A program made the position numbers and the translations under genes. A DNA stretch of 41,685 bases from an uncultured Pelagibacteraceae bacterium (GTDB lineage: Bacteria; Pseudomonadota; Alphaproteobacteria; Pelagibacterales; Pelagibacteraceae), in NCBI GenBank assembly GCA_902634695.1, contig CACPLE010000007.1, positions 1-41,685 of the forward strand. The letters run 5' to 3'. A model generated the notes under the pieces. The model was not told the DNA's origin. It searched no databases and was given only the letters and a program-made list of their open reading frames with translations. Positions 7,084-15,987 of the stretch are shown in pieces; positions within the stretch are counted from its first letter, which is position 1; each line of letters opens with the position of its first letter.

Positions 7084-8435
7084 TTGTTCATCCACCAATC
7101 ACTTATTTTTAATTTAAAATCCAAAATCTTTTCAAACGAATGTGCAATATTTAACAACAATTGGTCGTTATTATGTTTTACAATTATTTCAACTGATTGA
7201 ATTTGATTTTGTCCATTTTTAGATATTGGAATAACTAAACAAGGGAGACCAAGTAAATTTGCTAATACTTTAATTTTTTTATAATTGTTATCGTTTTTAT
7301 TTTCTAAATTAACAGGATATATTATAGCATCATAACTGGCAAAATACTTGTTAATTTCATAATGCTTTATTTTTAAAAAGTTATTTATTTTAGAATTAAT
7401 TTCAAATTGCTTGTAATTATCATTCACATACTTTCCTAGAACAAATCTTCTAACAACATCATTTGTTAGATTTTCTTGTAATATGCTTCTATAAAATTTA
7501 TTATTTTTTAAATTTTTTTTATTTTTTAAAAAAGTAGAAAAATTTTTAAAAAAATCTTTATTAAGTAACAGATTATATATTTCTAAATTTTTAGAAATAT
7601 TTTTTAAATTTATTTCATAAATTTTAAAGCCAATTGCTTTAGAAATATTTTTCATCACATCATGTGATTTATTAAAATAAACATCCCCAGCAAAATTGTT
7701 GCAAACAAAAGCGACTTTTAAATTTTTTACTAGCTTTAATTTCTGGTAATAATTTATATTTTTACTATTTTTACATTGAATATTTTCTAATAATAAAGCG
7801 CAATCGGCAACGTTCTTTGAAATAATTCCGGGAGCACATAAAGCATCTGAAATATTTAGAGAATTTAGATTTGATAATAAGTTTTTTGATGATTTATATC
7901 CAATCAAACCAAGTTGTGCTGAAGGCTCACGTGTAGATCCACCTACATCTGTCGATACAATAGCTGGACTTAAATTTGCTAAAACTGCAGCAGCACACCC
8001 ATGTGAACTTCCAATTAGATCTGGCTTTTTTGTAATAGGATTTATTGGATCATCTTTTAATTTATTTGATCCGGTTAAAAATTGATTTATTTTAATATTC
8101 CCTAAAAATATTCCGCCATTTTTTTCAAAATTTGAAACTATTTTTGATGTTTTTTTATAAAATTTTTTTTTAATTGAAGAGTTTTGAATGTGAGATTGGA
8201 TATTTTTGCTAAAAAAACAATCTTTAAATGCAATTGGAATGCCTTTAAATTTTTTTTTTATATTTTTCCTTTGATCAAATTTTTTTGATAATTCAATTAC
8301 GTTTTCAAAATCATAATTAACAAAACAATTAAGTTTACGAGACTTTAAGATTCTGTCCACATAAAATTTACAAACTTGTTCTGAATTTAATTTTTTTTTA
8401 TTAATTTTTTTAAATATTTGTTCTAAATACATCAT
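7080..8435 (-). CDS. Amidase signature family protein (GatA-like, diverged)
   Basis: A 451-aa amidase-signature hydrolase. The Ser-cisSer-Lys triad can be placed: K71 in GIPIAFKDCF, the cis-Ser in IGSSHGCAAA (143-144), and nucleophile S167 in TDVGGSTREP. The usual GSSGGSAA loop is altered to GSSHGCAA. It is shorter than true GatA (about 485 aa) and very rich in Lys/Asn. No gatB or gatC is adjacent, so it may not be the tRNA-dependent amidotransferase subunit; an amide or ureide hydrolase is equally possible. It lies 87 bp downstream of glcB and may be read from glcB or its own promoter. The start could also be the second ATG (8432). Confidence 0.75.
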   Translation of the reverse strand: MMYLEQIFKKINKKKLNSEQVCKFYVDRILKSRKLNCFVNYDFENVIELSKKFDQRKNIKKKFKGIPIAFKDCFFSKNIQSHIQNSSIKKKFYKKTSKIVSNFEKNGGIFLGNIKINQFLTGSNKLKDDPINPITKKPDLIGSSHGCAAAVLANLSPAIVSTDVGGSTREPSAQLGLIGYKSSKNLLSNLNSLNISDALCAPGIISKNVADCALLLENIQCKNSKNINYYQKLKLVKNLKVAFVCNNFAGDVYFNKSHDVMKNISKAIGFKIYEINLKNISKNLEIYNLLLNKDFFKNFSTFLKNKKNLKNNKFYRSILQENLTNDVVRRFVLGKYVNDNYKQFEINSKINNFLKIKHYEINKYFASYDAIIYPVNLENKNDNNYKKIKVLANLLGLPCLVIPISKNGQNQIQSVEIIVKHNNDQLLLNIAHSFEKILDFKLKISDWWMNK

Positions 8436-8452
8436 TTATTTTTTGTTTATAT

Positions 8453-8471
8453 TTGTTTATAAAATAAACAA
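8453..8471. promoter_or_regulatory. Perfect 8-bp inverted repeat upstream of the amidase gene
   Basis: TTGTTTAT and ATAAACAA flank AAA, with the near edge 17 nt upstream of the amidase ATG. A second direct copy of TTTGTTTAT lies next to it (8442-8450). On the minus strand TATAAA falls inside the repeat with TTTACA 15 nt upstream of it, so the repeat could overlap a promoter and act as an operator. In DNA this AT-rich an 8-bp palindrome may arise by chance. Confidence 0.3.
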
Positions 8472-8522
8472 TATATTGTAAAGTTTAGTACTTAAATAAG
8501 CATTTATTGCGATCTTTGCAAA

Positions 8523-10697
8523 CTAAGTTTTTTTCAATAGTCTATTAAGATGAAGAATTGGTTCAGTATATCCCGATGGCTGAACTCTTCCATGAAAAAC
8601 AAGTTCACATGCAGCTTTAAATGCTATAGACTTGTCAAAGTTTCCAGACATTGTTTGATATGGCGAATGTCCTTTTAAAGCTGGATCTTTAATATTTTGA
8701 TTATCAACAACTTTTGCCATTTTTTTCATTATTTCCAAAACTTGTTTTTTGCTGCATATACCGTGATGGAGCCAATTAGCAATATGTTGCGAAGATATCC
8801 TTAATGTTGCTCTATCTTCCATTAAACCTATGCCATTTATATCAGGAACTTTAGAACAACCGACAGATTGATCGATCCAACGTACCACGTAACCCAAAAT
8901 ACCTTGGGCATTATTTTTTAATTCTTTCGTAACTTCATCTGTTGACCAATTTGGTTTTTTAACAATAGGCATAGTTAATAGATTGGTAAGATTTGAGGCT
9001 TTTCTTTTTTTTAATTCCTTTTGTTTAGAAAAAACATCTACTTCATGGTAATGAAGAGCGTGCAATGCTGCTGCTGTTGGGCTTGGTACCCAGGCACAAT
9101 TAGCTCCAGACAAGGGGTGAGCAATTTTTTTTTTTATCATATCATTCATTAAATCTGGAGCAGCATACATACCTTTACCAATTTGACATTTGCCTGAAAA
9201 ACCGCATAAAAGACCAATATCTACATTGTTATTTTCATAAGCTTTAATCCATACCGATGACTTCATATCTCCCTTTTTAATCATTGGTCCAGCTTCCATA
9301 GATGTATGTATTTCGTCACCAGTTCTATCTAAAAATCCTGTATTTATGAAAAAGACCCTATTTTTTAAAGATCTTATGCACTCTTTTAAATTTGAGGAAG
9401 TTCTTCTTTCTTCATCCATAATCCCACACTTGATTGTAAATTTTTTTAAGTTAAGTAAATTCTCAACTTTTTCAAAAATTAAGTTTGTAAAAGCACATTC
9501 ATCTGGTCCATGCATTTTAGGCTTAACAATATAAATAGAATTTAATCTTGAATTTCCTTTTTTCTTAAAGTCATGAATACATGCTAAAGAAGTTATAAAA
9601 GCATCAATAATACCTTCGGGACATTCAGACCCGTCTTTTAGAAGAATTGCAGGATTGGTCATTAAATGACCAACATTTCTATTTAACAACAAAGAACGCC
9701 CATGCAATTTAATTTTTTTCCCATTTGCAGATATATAGCTTCTATCAGAGTTTAATTTTCTAATAATTTTTTTTCCTTTTTTTTGAAATTCCGTTCTTAA
9801 ATTGCCTTTCATCAATCCTAACCAATTTCGGTATCCAAGAACTTTATCTTCGGCATCAACTGCGGCAACGCTATCTTCATGATCACATATAGTTGAAATT
9901 GCAGATTCTAAAATAATATCATGAATTTTTATATTATCTTGGTTTCCATCAGGATTATTTATTTCCATTTTTCCACTTTGATCAAACAAAATATCGATGT
10001 GGAGGTTATTGTTTTTAAATAATAGAGAAGTTAGATGGTTTAATTTTTTATTATAACCTATAAATTGTTTAGGATTTTTTAATTCAATATTTAATTTATG
10101 ATTATTTATTTCAGGAATTTTGTCTATTTTTTTCCAACTATTATTTTTTAAAGGTATATATTTATCTAATAAATTACGAGCGTATTCGATTACTTTTTTA
10201 CCTCTAATTGGGTTATAAGTTTTTCCAATTAATGCTCCATGTGTTTCTGGAATCACATCAGTACCATACAAACTATCATACAAACTTACCCATCTTGCAT
10301 TAGCTGCATTTAATAAAAATCTTGAGTTAGAAACCGGACAAACTAATTGTGGTCCACAAATGCTTGATATTTCTGTATCTACATTTTTGGTTTTTATTTT
10401 AAAGTTGCTAGTTGATTTTTTTAAATATCCAATTTTTTCTAAAAAATTAATATATTCATTTTTGTTAATTTTTTTACTCACTTTTTCTTTGTGCCAATCA
10501 TCTATTTTTTTTTGTAGTTTATCTCTTGTTTCTAATAATTTTTTATTTTTAGGGGCAAGTTCATGAAAATATTTATCCAATCTACTCCAGAAAAATTCTT
10601 TTTTAATATTTGTTCCAGGCAATAACTCCTTGTTTACAAAATTCAATAATTTTATTGAAATGGATAAATTTTTGATTTTTATATATTTTTCTTTCAT
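8523..10697 (-). CDS. glcB: Malate synthase G
   Basis: Condenses glyoxylate with acetyl-CoA to malate in the cytoplasm, feeding C2 carbon into the TCA cycle. The length of 724 aa matches isoform G (about 720), not the shorter isoform A. Recognisable segments are SNSRFLLNAANARWVSLYDS, the EDSVAAVDAEDK region, IVKPKMHGPDECAFTN, GIMDEERRTSSNL and MEDRATLRISSQHIANWL. The last lies in the C-terminal part that carries the catalytic base in this family. A GGAG ribosome site (10703-10706) precedes the ATG. The gene sits directly behind a tandem glycine riboswitch, so its expression should follow glycine, a source of glyoxylate. Confidence 0.97.
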   Translation of the reverse strand: MKEKYIKIKNLSISIKLLNFVNKELLPGTNIKKEFFWSRLDKYFHELAPKNKKLLETRDKLQKKIDDWHKEKVSKKINKNEYINFLEKIGYLKKSTSNFKIKTKNVDTEISSICGPQLVCPVSNSRFLLNAANARWVSLYDSLYGTDVIPETHGALIGKTYNPIRGKKVIEYARNLLDKYIPLKNNSWKKIDKIPEINNHKLNIELKNPKQFIGYNKKLNHLTSLLFKNNNLHIDILFDQSGKMEINNPDGNQDNIKIHDIILESAISTICDHEDSVAAVDAEDKVLGYRNWLGLMKGNLRTEFQKKGKKIIRKLNSDRSYISANGKKIKLHGRSLLLNRNVGHLMTNPAILLKDGSECPEGIIDAFITSLACIHDFKKKGNSRLNSIYIVKPKMHGPDECAFTNLIFEKVENLLNLKKFTIKCGIMDEERRTSSNLKECIRSLKNRVFFINTGFLDRTGDEIHTSMEAGPMIKKGDMKSSVWIKAYENNNVDIGLLCGFSGKCQIGKGMYAAPDLMNDMIKKKIAHPLSGANCAWVPSPTAAALHALHYHEVDVFSKQKELKKRKASNLTNLLTMPIVKKPNWSTDEVTKELKNNAQGILGYVVRWIDQSVGCSKVPDINGIGLMEDRATLRISSQHIANWLHHGICSKKQVLEIMKKMAKVVDNQNIKDPALKGHSPYQTMSGNFDKSIAFKAACELVFHGRVQPSGYTEPILHLNRLLKKT

Positions 10698-10709
10698 ATT
10701 AACTCCATG

Positions 10710-10850
10710 ACCCCATCTGTCTTTTTACCTGAGAGATTTACCCCTTCGGTGAGACTCAGTCTTCTTTCCAGAGTTAACATATTTAAGGTCCTTTTGCCTG
10801 AGAGTTTCCGGGGTGGTTGCTCCTTCGGCGCTACAAAAGTAGTCTCTCCC
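10710..10850 (-). promoter_or_regulatory. Tandem glycine riboswitch controlling glcB
   Basis: Two glycine aptamers in series in the malate synthase leader. Read on the minus strand, aptamer 1 starts at GGGAGAGACT (10850-10841) and contains the GCGCCGAAGGAGCAACC core, then AACTCTCAGGCAAAAGGACC (ending near 10787). Aptamer 2 (about 10776-10710) has ACCGAAGGGG and AATCTCTCAGGTAAAAAGAC, ending ACAGATGGGG. Paired CCGAAGG and CTCTCAGG motifs are the hallmark of this class. The 3' end lies only 4 nt from the glcB GGAG, so a translational switch is plausible; no terminator T-run is seen. A TACAAT (10871-10866) is a possible -10 with a poor -35. A glycine-activated switch before malate synthase has been described in SAR11. 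Confidence 0.95.
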
Positions 10851-10957
10851 TTAAAAACAAGCAATATTGTATAACTTTAACCAGTAATAATCTAATAAAT
10901 ATTTGAACATTTTGTAGCCTTTTTTTGCTATTAATTAATAATTGTTTTTTTATAAAA

Positions 10958-12058
10958 ATGAAAAACTATTTAAATTTTGAAAACGAAATTAAAAATCTAG
11001 AAACTGAACTAGATAAGCTTAAAGACCCTTACAATAATGAAGGATTATCCGAAGTTGATACGGGTAAGATTTCCAAGATCCAATCTGAAATTGATAATAA
11101 ATTAAAACAAGTGTATTCAAACTTAAACCCATGGCAAAAAACTCAAGTAGCACGCCACGAAAATCGACCAAAATCTAAATTTTTTATTGAAAATTTATTT
11201 GACGAATTCATTCTATTAGCAGGTGATCGTTTTTATGGGGAAGATAAATCTGTAATCGCGGGATTTGCAAAATTTAACCAAGCCTCAGTTTTAGTTATTG
11301 GCCAGGAAAAAGGAGAGGATTTAGATACTAGAATAGAAAGAAATTTTGGCATGATGAGACCAGAAGGATATAGAAAAACTATTCGGTTAATGAAGTTGGC
11401 TGACAAATTTAATATTCCAGTTATTTCTTTTATAGATACCCCCGGAGCTTACCCTGGTGTTGGTGCCGAAGAAAGAGGACAGGCAGAAGCTATTGCGAAG
11501 TCCATCGAATGTTGTATGGAGCTAAAAGTACCAACAATATCAGTAGTCATTGGCGAAGGTGGATCAGGGGGAGCAATTGCGTTAGCATCTTCAAACAAAG
11601 TATTAATGTTAGAAAATGCAATTTATTCTGTAATTTCACCAGAAGGATGCGCAACTATACTTTGGAGAGATCCAACTAAAACTTTAGAAGCAGCTGAGGC
11701 GATGAAATTGTCATCAAAAGATCTATTAGAACTTGGAGTCATCGATGAGATAATTCCTGAACCAATTGGTGGCGCGCACAGAGATCCTGATTTGAGTCTT
11801 CTAAATGTTAAAAAATCTATACAAAAAAATTTACACGAAATGAATTTAATGAATAAAGATGAAATTTTTACTCATAGAAAAAATAAATTTTTATCCATAG
11901 GCAGAAACCAAGGGTTTACTAGCACAGCAAAAAATGAACAGAATTTAACAATGGAGGAAAGTTTAAAGGAAAAAGTTATGCAAAAAATATATTATTTTAA
12001 GTTTCAAATAATTTTTATTTTTTTATTGATTTTTTTGTTAATTTACTCTTTTTTATAA
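10958..12058 (+). CDS. accA: Acetyl-CoA carboxylase carboxyltransferase alpha subunit with C-terminal hydrophobic tail
   Basis: With AccD it transfers the carboxyl group from carboxybiotin to acetyl-CoA, the first step of fatty acid synthesis. I chose the ATG at 10958 (MKNYLNFENEIKNLE); an earlier TTG at 10925 is unlikely. The family core is intact: FDEFILLAGDR, FGMMRPEGYRK, DTPGAYPGVGAEERGQAEAI, IGEGGSGGA and ISPEGCATILW. The family normally ends near residue 318. Here about 48 residues follow, and the last 20 or so (from FQIIFIFLLIFLLIY) look like a transmembrane helix. That tail is unusual for a cytosolic enzyme. The 3' end overlaps secA by 6 nt. Confidence 0.95.
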   Translation: MKNYLNFENEIKNLETELDKLKDPYNNEGLSEVDTGKISKIQSEIDNKLKQVYSNLNPWQKTQVARHENRPKSKFFIENLFDEFILLAGDRFYGEDKSVIAGFAKFNQASVLVIGQEKGEDLDTRIERNFGMMRPEGYRKTIRLMKLADKFNIPVISFIDTPGAYPGVGAEERGQAEAIAKSIECCMELKVPTISVVIGEGGSGGAIALASSNKVLMLENAIYSVISPEGCATILWRDPTKTLEAAEAMKLSSKDLLELGVIDEIIPEPIGGAHRDPDLSLLNVKKSIQKNLHEMNLMNKDEIFTHRKNKFLSIGRNQGFTSTAKNEQNLTMEESLKEKVMQKIYYFKFQIIFIFLLIFLLIYSFL

Positions 12059-14587
12059 AGATCCGTGACAGTGTTTATATTTTTTTCCTGAGCCACAGTA
12101 ACAGGGCTCATTTCTTTTCATTTTTTTTTTTATGTCTGGTAGAGTTTTTTTCTTTTCAGAACTTTCAAAAACTTCTCTAACAATTTTCAAATTAATTAAT
12201 ACTGTGATTAAGTCTGTTTTTAACTTTTTTAATAAATTTTCAAACAAATCAAAGGCTTCTTTTTTATATTCTATTAAAGGGTCTCTTTGTCCATAAGACC
12301 TAAGGCCTATAACTTGTCTTAAATGTTCTAAATATTGAATATGAGATTTCCAATTTATATCAACAGTTTGTAGAAAAATTCTTTTTTCAATTTCTCGAGC
12401 TTGTTCTTCTCCTAAAAGTTTTATTCTTTCATTTCTTCTTTCTTTAAATTTATTGATAATAATTTCAGAAAATTTTTCATTATCTAATTCAAGTAATTTT
12501 AAAATTTCCGTTTGATCAAAACTTTTTCCAAATATAGATGTGAATTTTCTATTAAATTCATTATTTTTTTGATTATTTAAAAATTCTTTTTTGTCATTAA
12601 TTAAATCTTCAATTATTTCATTTAAAAAGGTATTTGAATAGCTGAATATTTCTTCATTATCCATTACGTTATTTCTTTCTGAAAAAATTACCTGTCTTTG
12701 ATCTGATAAAACATTATCAAATTTTAACAAAGTTTTTCTTATATCAAAATTTCTAGCCTCAACTTTTTGTTGTGCTCTTTCTAAGGCTTTATTTATCCAG
12801 GGATGGTCAATACTTTCTCCATCTTTTAAACCAAGTTTTTCTAACATATTGCTCATAGAATCTGATCCAAAAATTCTCATTAAATCATCTTCCAAACTAA
12901 CATAAAAAATTGAATTTCCTTCATCACCTTGTCTTCCAGATCTTCCTCTAGCTTGATTATCAACTCTTCTAGATTCCATTCTTTCAGTTCCTATTACAAA
13001 TAATCCTCCTAGTGATTTAATTTTTTCTTTTTCTACTTTAAGTATTTCTTCTTTAACACTTCCCTTTTTACCGCCAAGCTGTATATCAACTCCTCTTCCG
13101 GATATACTGGTTGTAATTATAACGGATCCAACTTTTCCTGCATTTGCAATTATTTCTGCTTCTTTTTCATGGTTTTTTGCATTTAAAATTGTATGAGCAA
13201 CTCCTTTAGATCTAAGAAGTTTTGAGTAATCCTCAGATTTATTTACGCTAGAAGTAAAAATAAGTACTGGTTGACCTGTTTTATTGCATTCTGATATTTT
13301 TGCTACGATAGCTTCATTTTTTTCTTTTTCACTTCTATAGATTTGGTCGTTCCAATCTTTTCTAATCATTTTTTTGTTTGTTGGAATAACAACAATTGTA
13401 AGATTATATATTTCAAAAAACTCTTGAGCTTCAGTGGCCGCTGTTCCTGTGCACCCAGAAATTTTATTATATAATTTAAAGTAATTTTGATAAGTGGTTG
13501 ATGCTAAAGTTTGATTTTCTTGATTAACTTTTATTTTTTCTTTTGCTTCCAACGCTTGATGCAATCCATCTCCATATCTTCTTCCTTCCAAAACTCTACC
13601 AGTTAGTTCATCTATAATTTTTAATATTCCATCTTTTACCATGTAGTCCTTTCCTTTTTCAAAAAGATGATTTGCTCTTAAAGCTTGCGTTACATGGTGG
13701 ACTAATTGTAAATTTTCTGGATCGTAAAAGTTATTGTTTTTAAGCACTCCTGCGGATGAAAAAATTCTTTCTACACTATCAATACCTTTATTAGTCAAAA
13801 GAACATTTTTATCTTTTTCATCAACTTCATAATCGTCTTTTGAAAGACCATTAATAAATTTATCTATGGCTAAATATTGATCAGTTTTATCTTCCACTCC
13901 TCCAGAAATAATTAGTGGAGTTCTAGCTTCATCAATTAAACATGAATCGACCTCATCAACTATGCAGAAATTAAGTTTTCTTTGTACAATTTGATCTTTA
14001 GAAAACTTCATATTGTCTCGCAAATAATCAAAACCTAATTCGCTGTTAGTTGCGTATGTTATGTCACAATTATAATTTTGTTTTCTCTCATTGTCATCTT
14101 GGTTGTTATTTATATAACCTGATTTTAAACCTAAGAAGTTGTATATTTTTCCCATATTTTCACAGTCTCTTTTTGCTAGATAGTCATTTACAGTAACAAC
14201 ATGAACTCCTTCTTCTTTTAAAGAATTAAGATAAGCGGTTAAGGCAATTGTTAAAGTTTTTCCTTCGCCAGTTTTCATTTCAGCAATTTTGCCCTCATGA
14301 AGAACAATACTTCCAATAATTTGAACATCATATGGTCTTTCATTCAAAGTTCTTTTGGCAGCTTCTCTAGCACAAGCAAAAGCTTCTGGAAGCAATTTAT
14401 CTAGAGTTTCTCCATTTTTTATTCTCTTTTTAAATTCTTCAGTTTTTTTTGTAAAATCTACATTTTCAAGGGTAGAAATTTTTTTTTCTAGTTCGTTGAT
14501 TTTGGAAACAATTTTATTTAATCGATCAAGCTCCTTTTGATTTGGAGATTTTATTAATTTAGATATAAAATTTAAGGGATTAAGCAT
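12053..14587 (-). CDS. secA: Protein translocase ATPase SecA
   Basis: Drives preproteins through SecYEG. The length of 844 aa is normal. Walker A MKTGEGKT lies in the first nucleotide-binding fold (about residue 105), Walker B CIVDEVDS near 208-215, and GTAGTEAQE-type SCTGTAATEAQEFFEIYNL near 380. The helicase arginine region GRSGRQGDEGNSIFYVSLED is about 545. The C-terminal zinc SEC-C motif CYCGSGKKYKHCHG is complete and would bind SecB or ribosomes. It is divergent from argJ (69-bp gap) and overlaps accA tail to tail. Confidence 0.97.
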   Translation of the reverse strand: MLNPLNFISKLIKSPNQKELDRLNKIVSKINELEKKISTLENVDFTKKTEEFKKRIKNGETLDKLLPEAFACAREAAKRTLNERPYDVQIIGSIVLHEGKIAEMKTGEGKTLTIALTAYLNSLKEEGVHVVTVNDYLAKRDCENMGKIYNFLGLKSGYINNNQDDNERKQNYNCDITYATNSELGFDYLRDNMKFSKDQIVQRKLNFCIVDEVDSCLIDEARTPLIISGGVEDKTDQYLAIDKFINGLSKDDYEVDEKDKNVLLTNKGIDSVERIFSSAGVLKNNNFYDPENLQLVHHVTQALRANHLFEKGKDYMVKDGILKIIDELTGRVLEGRRYGDGLHQALEAKEKIKVNQENQTLASTTYQNYFKLYNKISGCTGTAATEAQEFFEIYNLTIVVIPTNKKMIRKDWNDQIYRSEKEKNEAIVAKISECNKTGQPVLIFTSSVNKSEDYSKLLRSKGVAHTILNAKNHEKEAEIIANAGKVGSVIITTSISGRGVDIQLGGKKGSVKEEILKVEKEKIKSLGGLFVIGTERMESRRVDNQARGRSGRQGDEGNSIFYVSLEDDLMRIFGSDSMSNMLEKLGLKDGESIDHPWINKALERAQQKVEARNFDIRKTLLKFDNVLSDQRQVIFSERNNVMDNEEIFSYSNTFLNEIIEDLINDKKEFLNNQKNNEFNRKFTSIFGKSFDQTEILKLLELDNEKFSEIIINKFKERRNERIKLLGEEQAREIEKRIFLQTVDINWKSHIQYLEHLRQVIGLRSYGQRDPLIEYKKEAFDLFENLLKKLKTDLITVLINLKIVREVFESSEKKKTLPDIKKKMKRNEPCYCGSGKKYKHCHGSL

Positions 14588-14609
14588 TTTTTAAATTTTT
14601 TTATATTAT

Positions 14610-14638
14610 TTGTATCTAAGCTTTAATATAGGTATAAA
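14610..14638 (+). promoter_or_regulatory. Putative argJ promoter
   Basis: TTGTAT (14610-14615), 17 nt, then TATAAA (14633-14638), about 18 nt before the argJ start. The match is partial and the gap is AT-rich, so this rests mostly on the correct spacing in a short divergent gap with secA. A start near 14645 would leave a leader of about a dozen bases. Confidence 0.3.
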
Positions 14639-14656
14639 ATAAATTATTTAAATAGT

Positions 14657-15958
14657 ATGCCAATTAATATAAAAAATTTTCTTTTTTCTAAAAGAAAAAA
14701 GTCAAAAATAGGGGACTTTCAAGACCTAGAGCACATAGACGGTGTTGGTATATCTGTAGTGTCAGCAAATCTTTATAAAGAACAAAGGGACGACCTAGTA
14801 CTTTTTTATTTTAGAAATGGTGCAAACTATGCTTCAGTTTATACTAAATCAAGAATAGTTTCTGAAAACATTAAATGGAATTTATCTTTAAAAGGTAGTT
14901 TAGCAAAAGCGCTATTAATAAATACAGGTAACGCGAATGCTTTTACTGGCAAGTTAGGATTTAAAGGAATAGTGCAAATATCAGAAGAGCTTTCAAAAAT
15001 GCTTACTGTTAAAATGTCTGAGGATGAAGAAGAAAAAAATTATGTAAAACCAAATGATATATTGTTTGGTTCAACAGGCACTATAGGAGAAATATTTCCA
15101 GTAGAAAAAATTAAAAATTCTTTACCAGAACTGGTAAAACAAATTAAATATACACAGAATAAATATTTATGGATTAAAGCCGCTCTTGGGATGATGACAA
15201 CTGATCTGTCGCCAAAATTAGCAATGGAAGAATGCAAAATAGGAAATTCTCAAGTTAAAATATATGGAGTAGCCAAAGGAAGCGGCATGATATTTCCTAA
15301 TATGGCTACCACTTTAGGTTATATATTTACAGACGCGAATCTTTCTTCAAATATATTGAATAAATTATTAAAAAAAAATATTGAAACTACATTTAATGCT
15401 ATAAGTTGTGATGGCGATACAAGCACAAATGATATGGTTACTTTTTTTTCAACATCAAAAGCTAGACATCCTAAAATCAAAAGTATAAATGATCCAAGAC
15501 TAATTGAATTTGACAAAAGCCTACATGAAGTTTTGTTAAATTTAGCAAAAAGAATTGCTGCAGACGGAGAAGGGGCTTCAAAATTTATTTCAGTTAATGT
15601 TTTAAATGCTAAAACTTTTTATGATGCAAAAAAAGTTGCTTTTTCGATTGCAAACTCACCATTAGTCAAAACAGCTTTTGCTGGTGAAGATCCAAATTGG
15701 GGTAGAATTATAATGGCTATAGGAAAAGCAGATGTTGATATTAATTTAAAAAAGCTAGCAGTTTCTTTTGGAAACATTAAAGTTATAGAAAAGGGACAAT
15801 TATTTCCTGGCTATGAAGAAATTGAATTATCAGAATATATGAAGGGAGAGAAAATTGATTTATCAGTATATCTGAATAATGGAAGTAAAAGTTTTACAGC
15901 TTATACTATGGATTTAACAAAAAAATATATCGAAATTAATGCAGATTATAGAAGCTAA
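14657..15958 (+). CDS. argJ: Bifunctional glutamate N-acetyltransferase / ornithine acetyltransferase
   Basis: Recycles the acetyl group from N-acetylornithine to glutamate, and in the bifunctional form also uses acetyl-CoA. The length is 433 aa. The autocleavage site lies in KGSGMIFPNMATTLGYIFTDA-type sequence; cleavage is expected between Ala and the Thr that becomes the beta-chain nucleophile. CDGDTSTNDM and AGEDPNWGRI are also family signatures. It complements the argD-argF pair at the window start, giving the cyclic acetyl pathway. It is followed after 29 bp by the DUF1178 gene in the same direction. Confidence 0.95.
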   Translation: MPINIKNFLFSKRKKSKIGDFQDLEHIDGVGISVVSANLYKEQRDDLVLFYFRNGANYASVYTKSRIVSENIKWNLSLKGSLAKALLINTGNANAFTGKLGFKGIVQISEELSKMLTVKMSEDEEEKNYVKPNDILFGSTGTIGEIFPVEKIKNSLPELVKQIKYTQNKYLWIKAALGMMTTDLSPKLAMEECKIGNSQVKIYGVAKGSGMIFPNMATTLGYIFTDANLSSNILNKLLKKNIETTFNAISCDGDTSTNDMVTFFSTSKARHPKIKSINDPRLIEFDKSLHEVLLNLAKRIAADGEGASKFISVNVLNAKTFYDAKKVAFSIANSPLVKTAFAGEDPNWGRIIMAIGKADVDINLKKLAVSFGNIKVIEKGQLFPGYEEIELSEYMKGEKIDLSVYLNNGSKSFTAYTMDLTKKYIEINADYRS

Positions 15959-15987
15959 GTTTATCTTTAAACAATTCATCAAACCAT

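Noticed and set aside
8498..8515. Short GCAA/TTGC-type repeat after glcB as a terminator
   Set aside because: The stem is only four pairs and no T-run follows on the minus strand.
14588..14656. Riboswitch or attenuator ahead of argJ
   Set aside because: The 69-bp gap is AT-rich with no conserved aptamer motif or leader peptide; only a weak promoter is supported.
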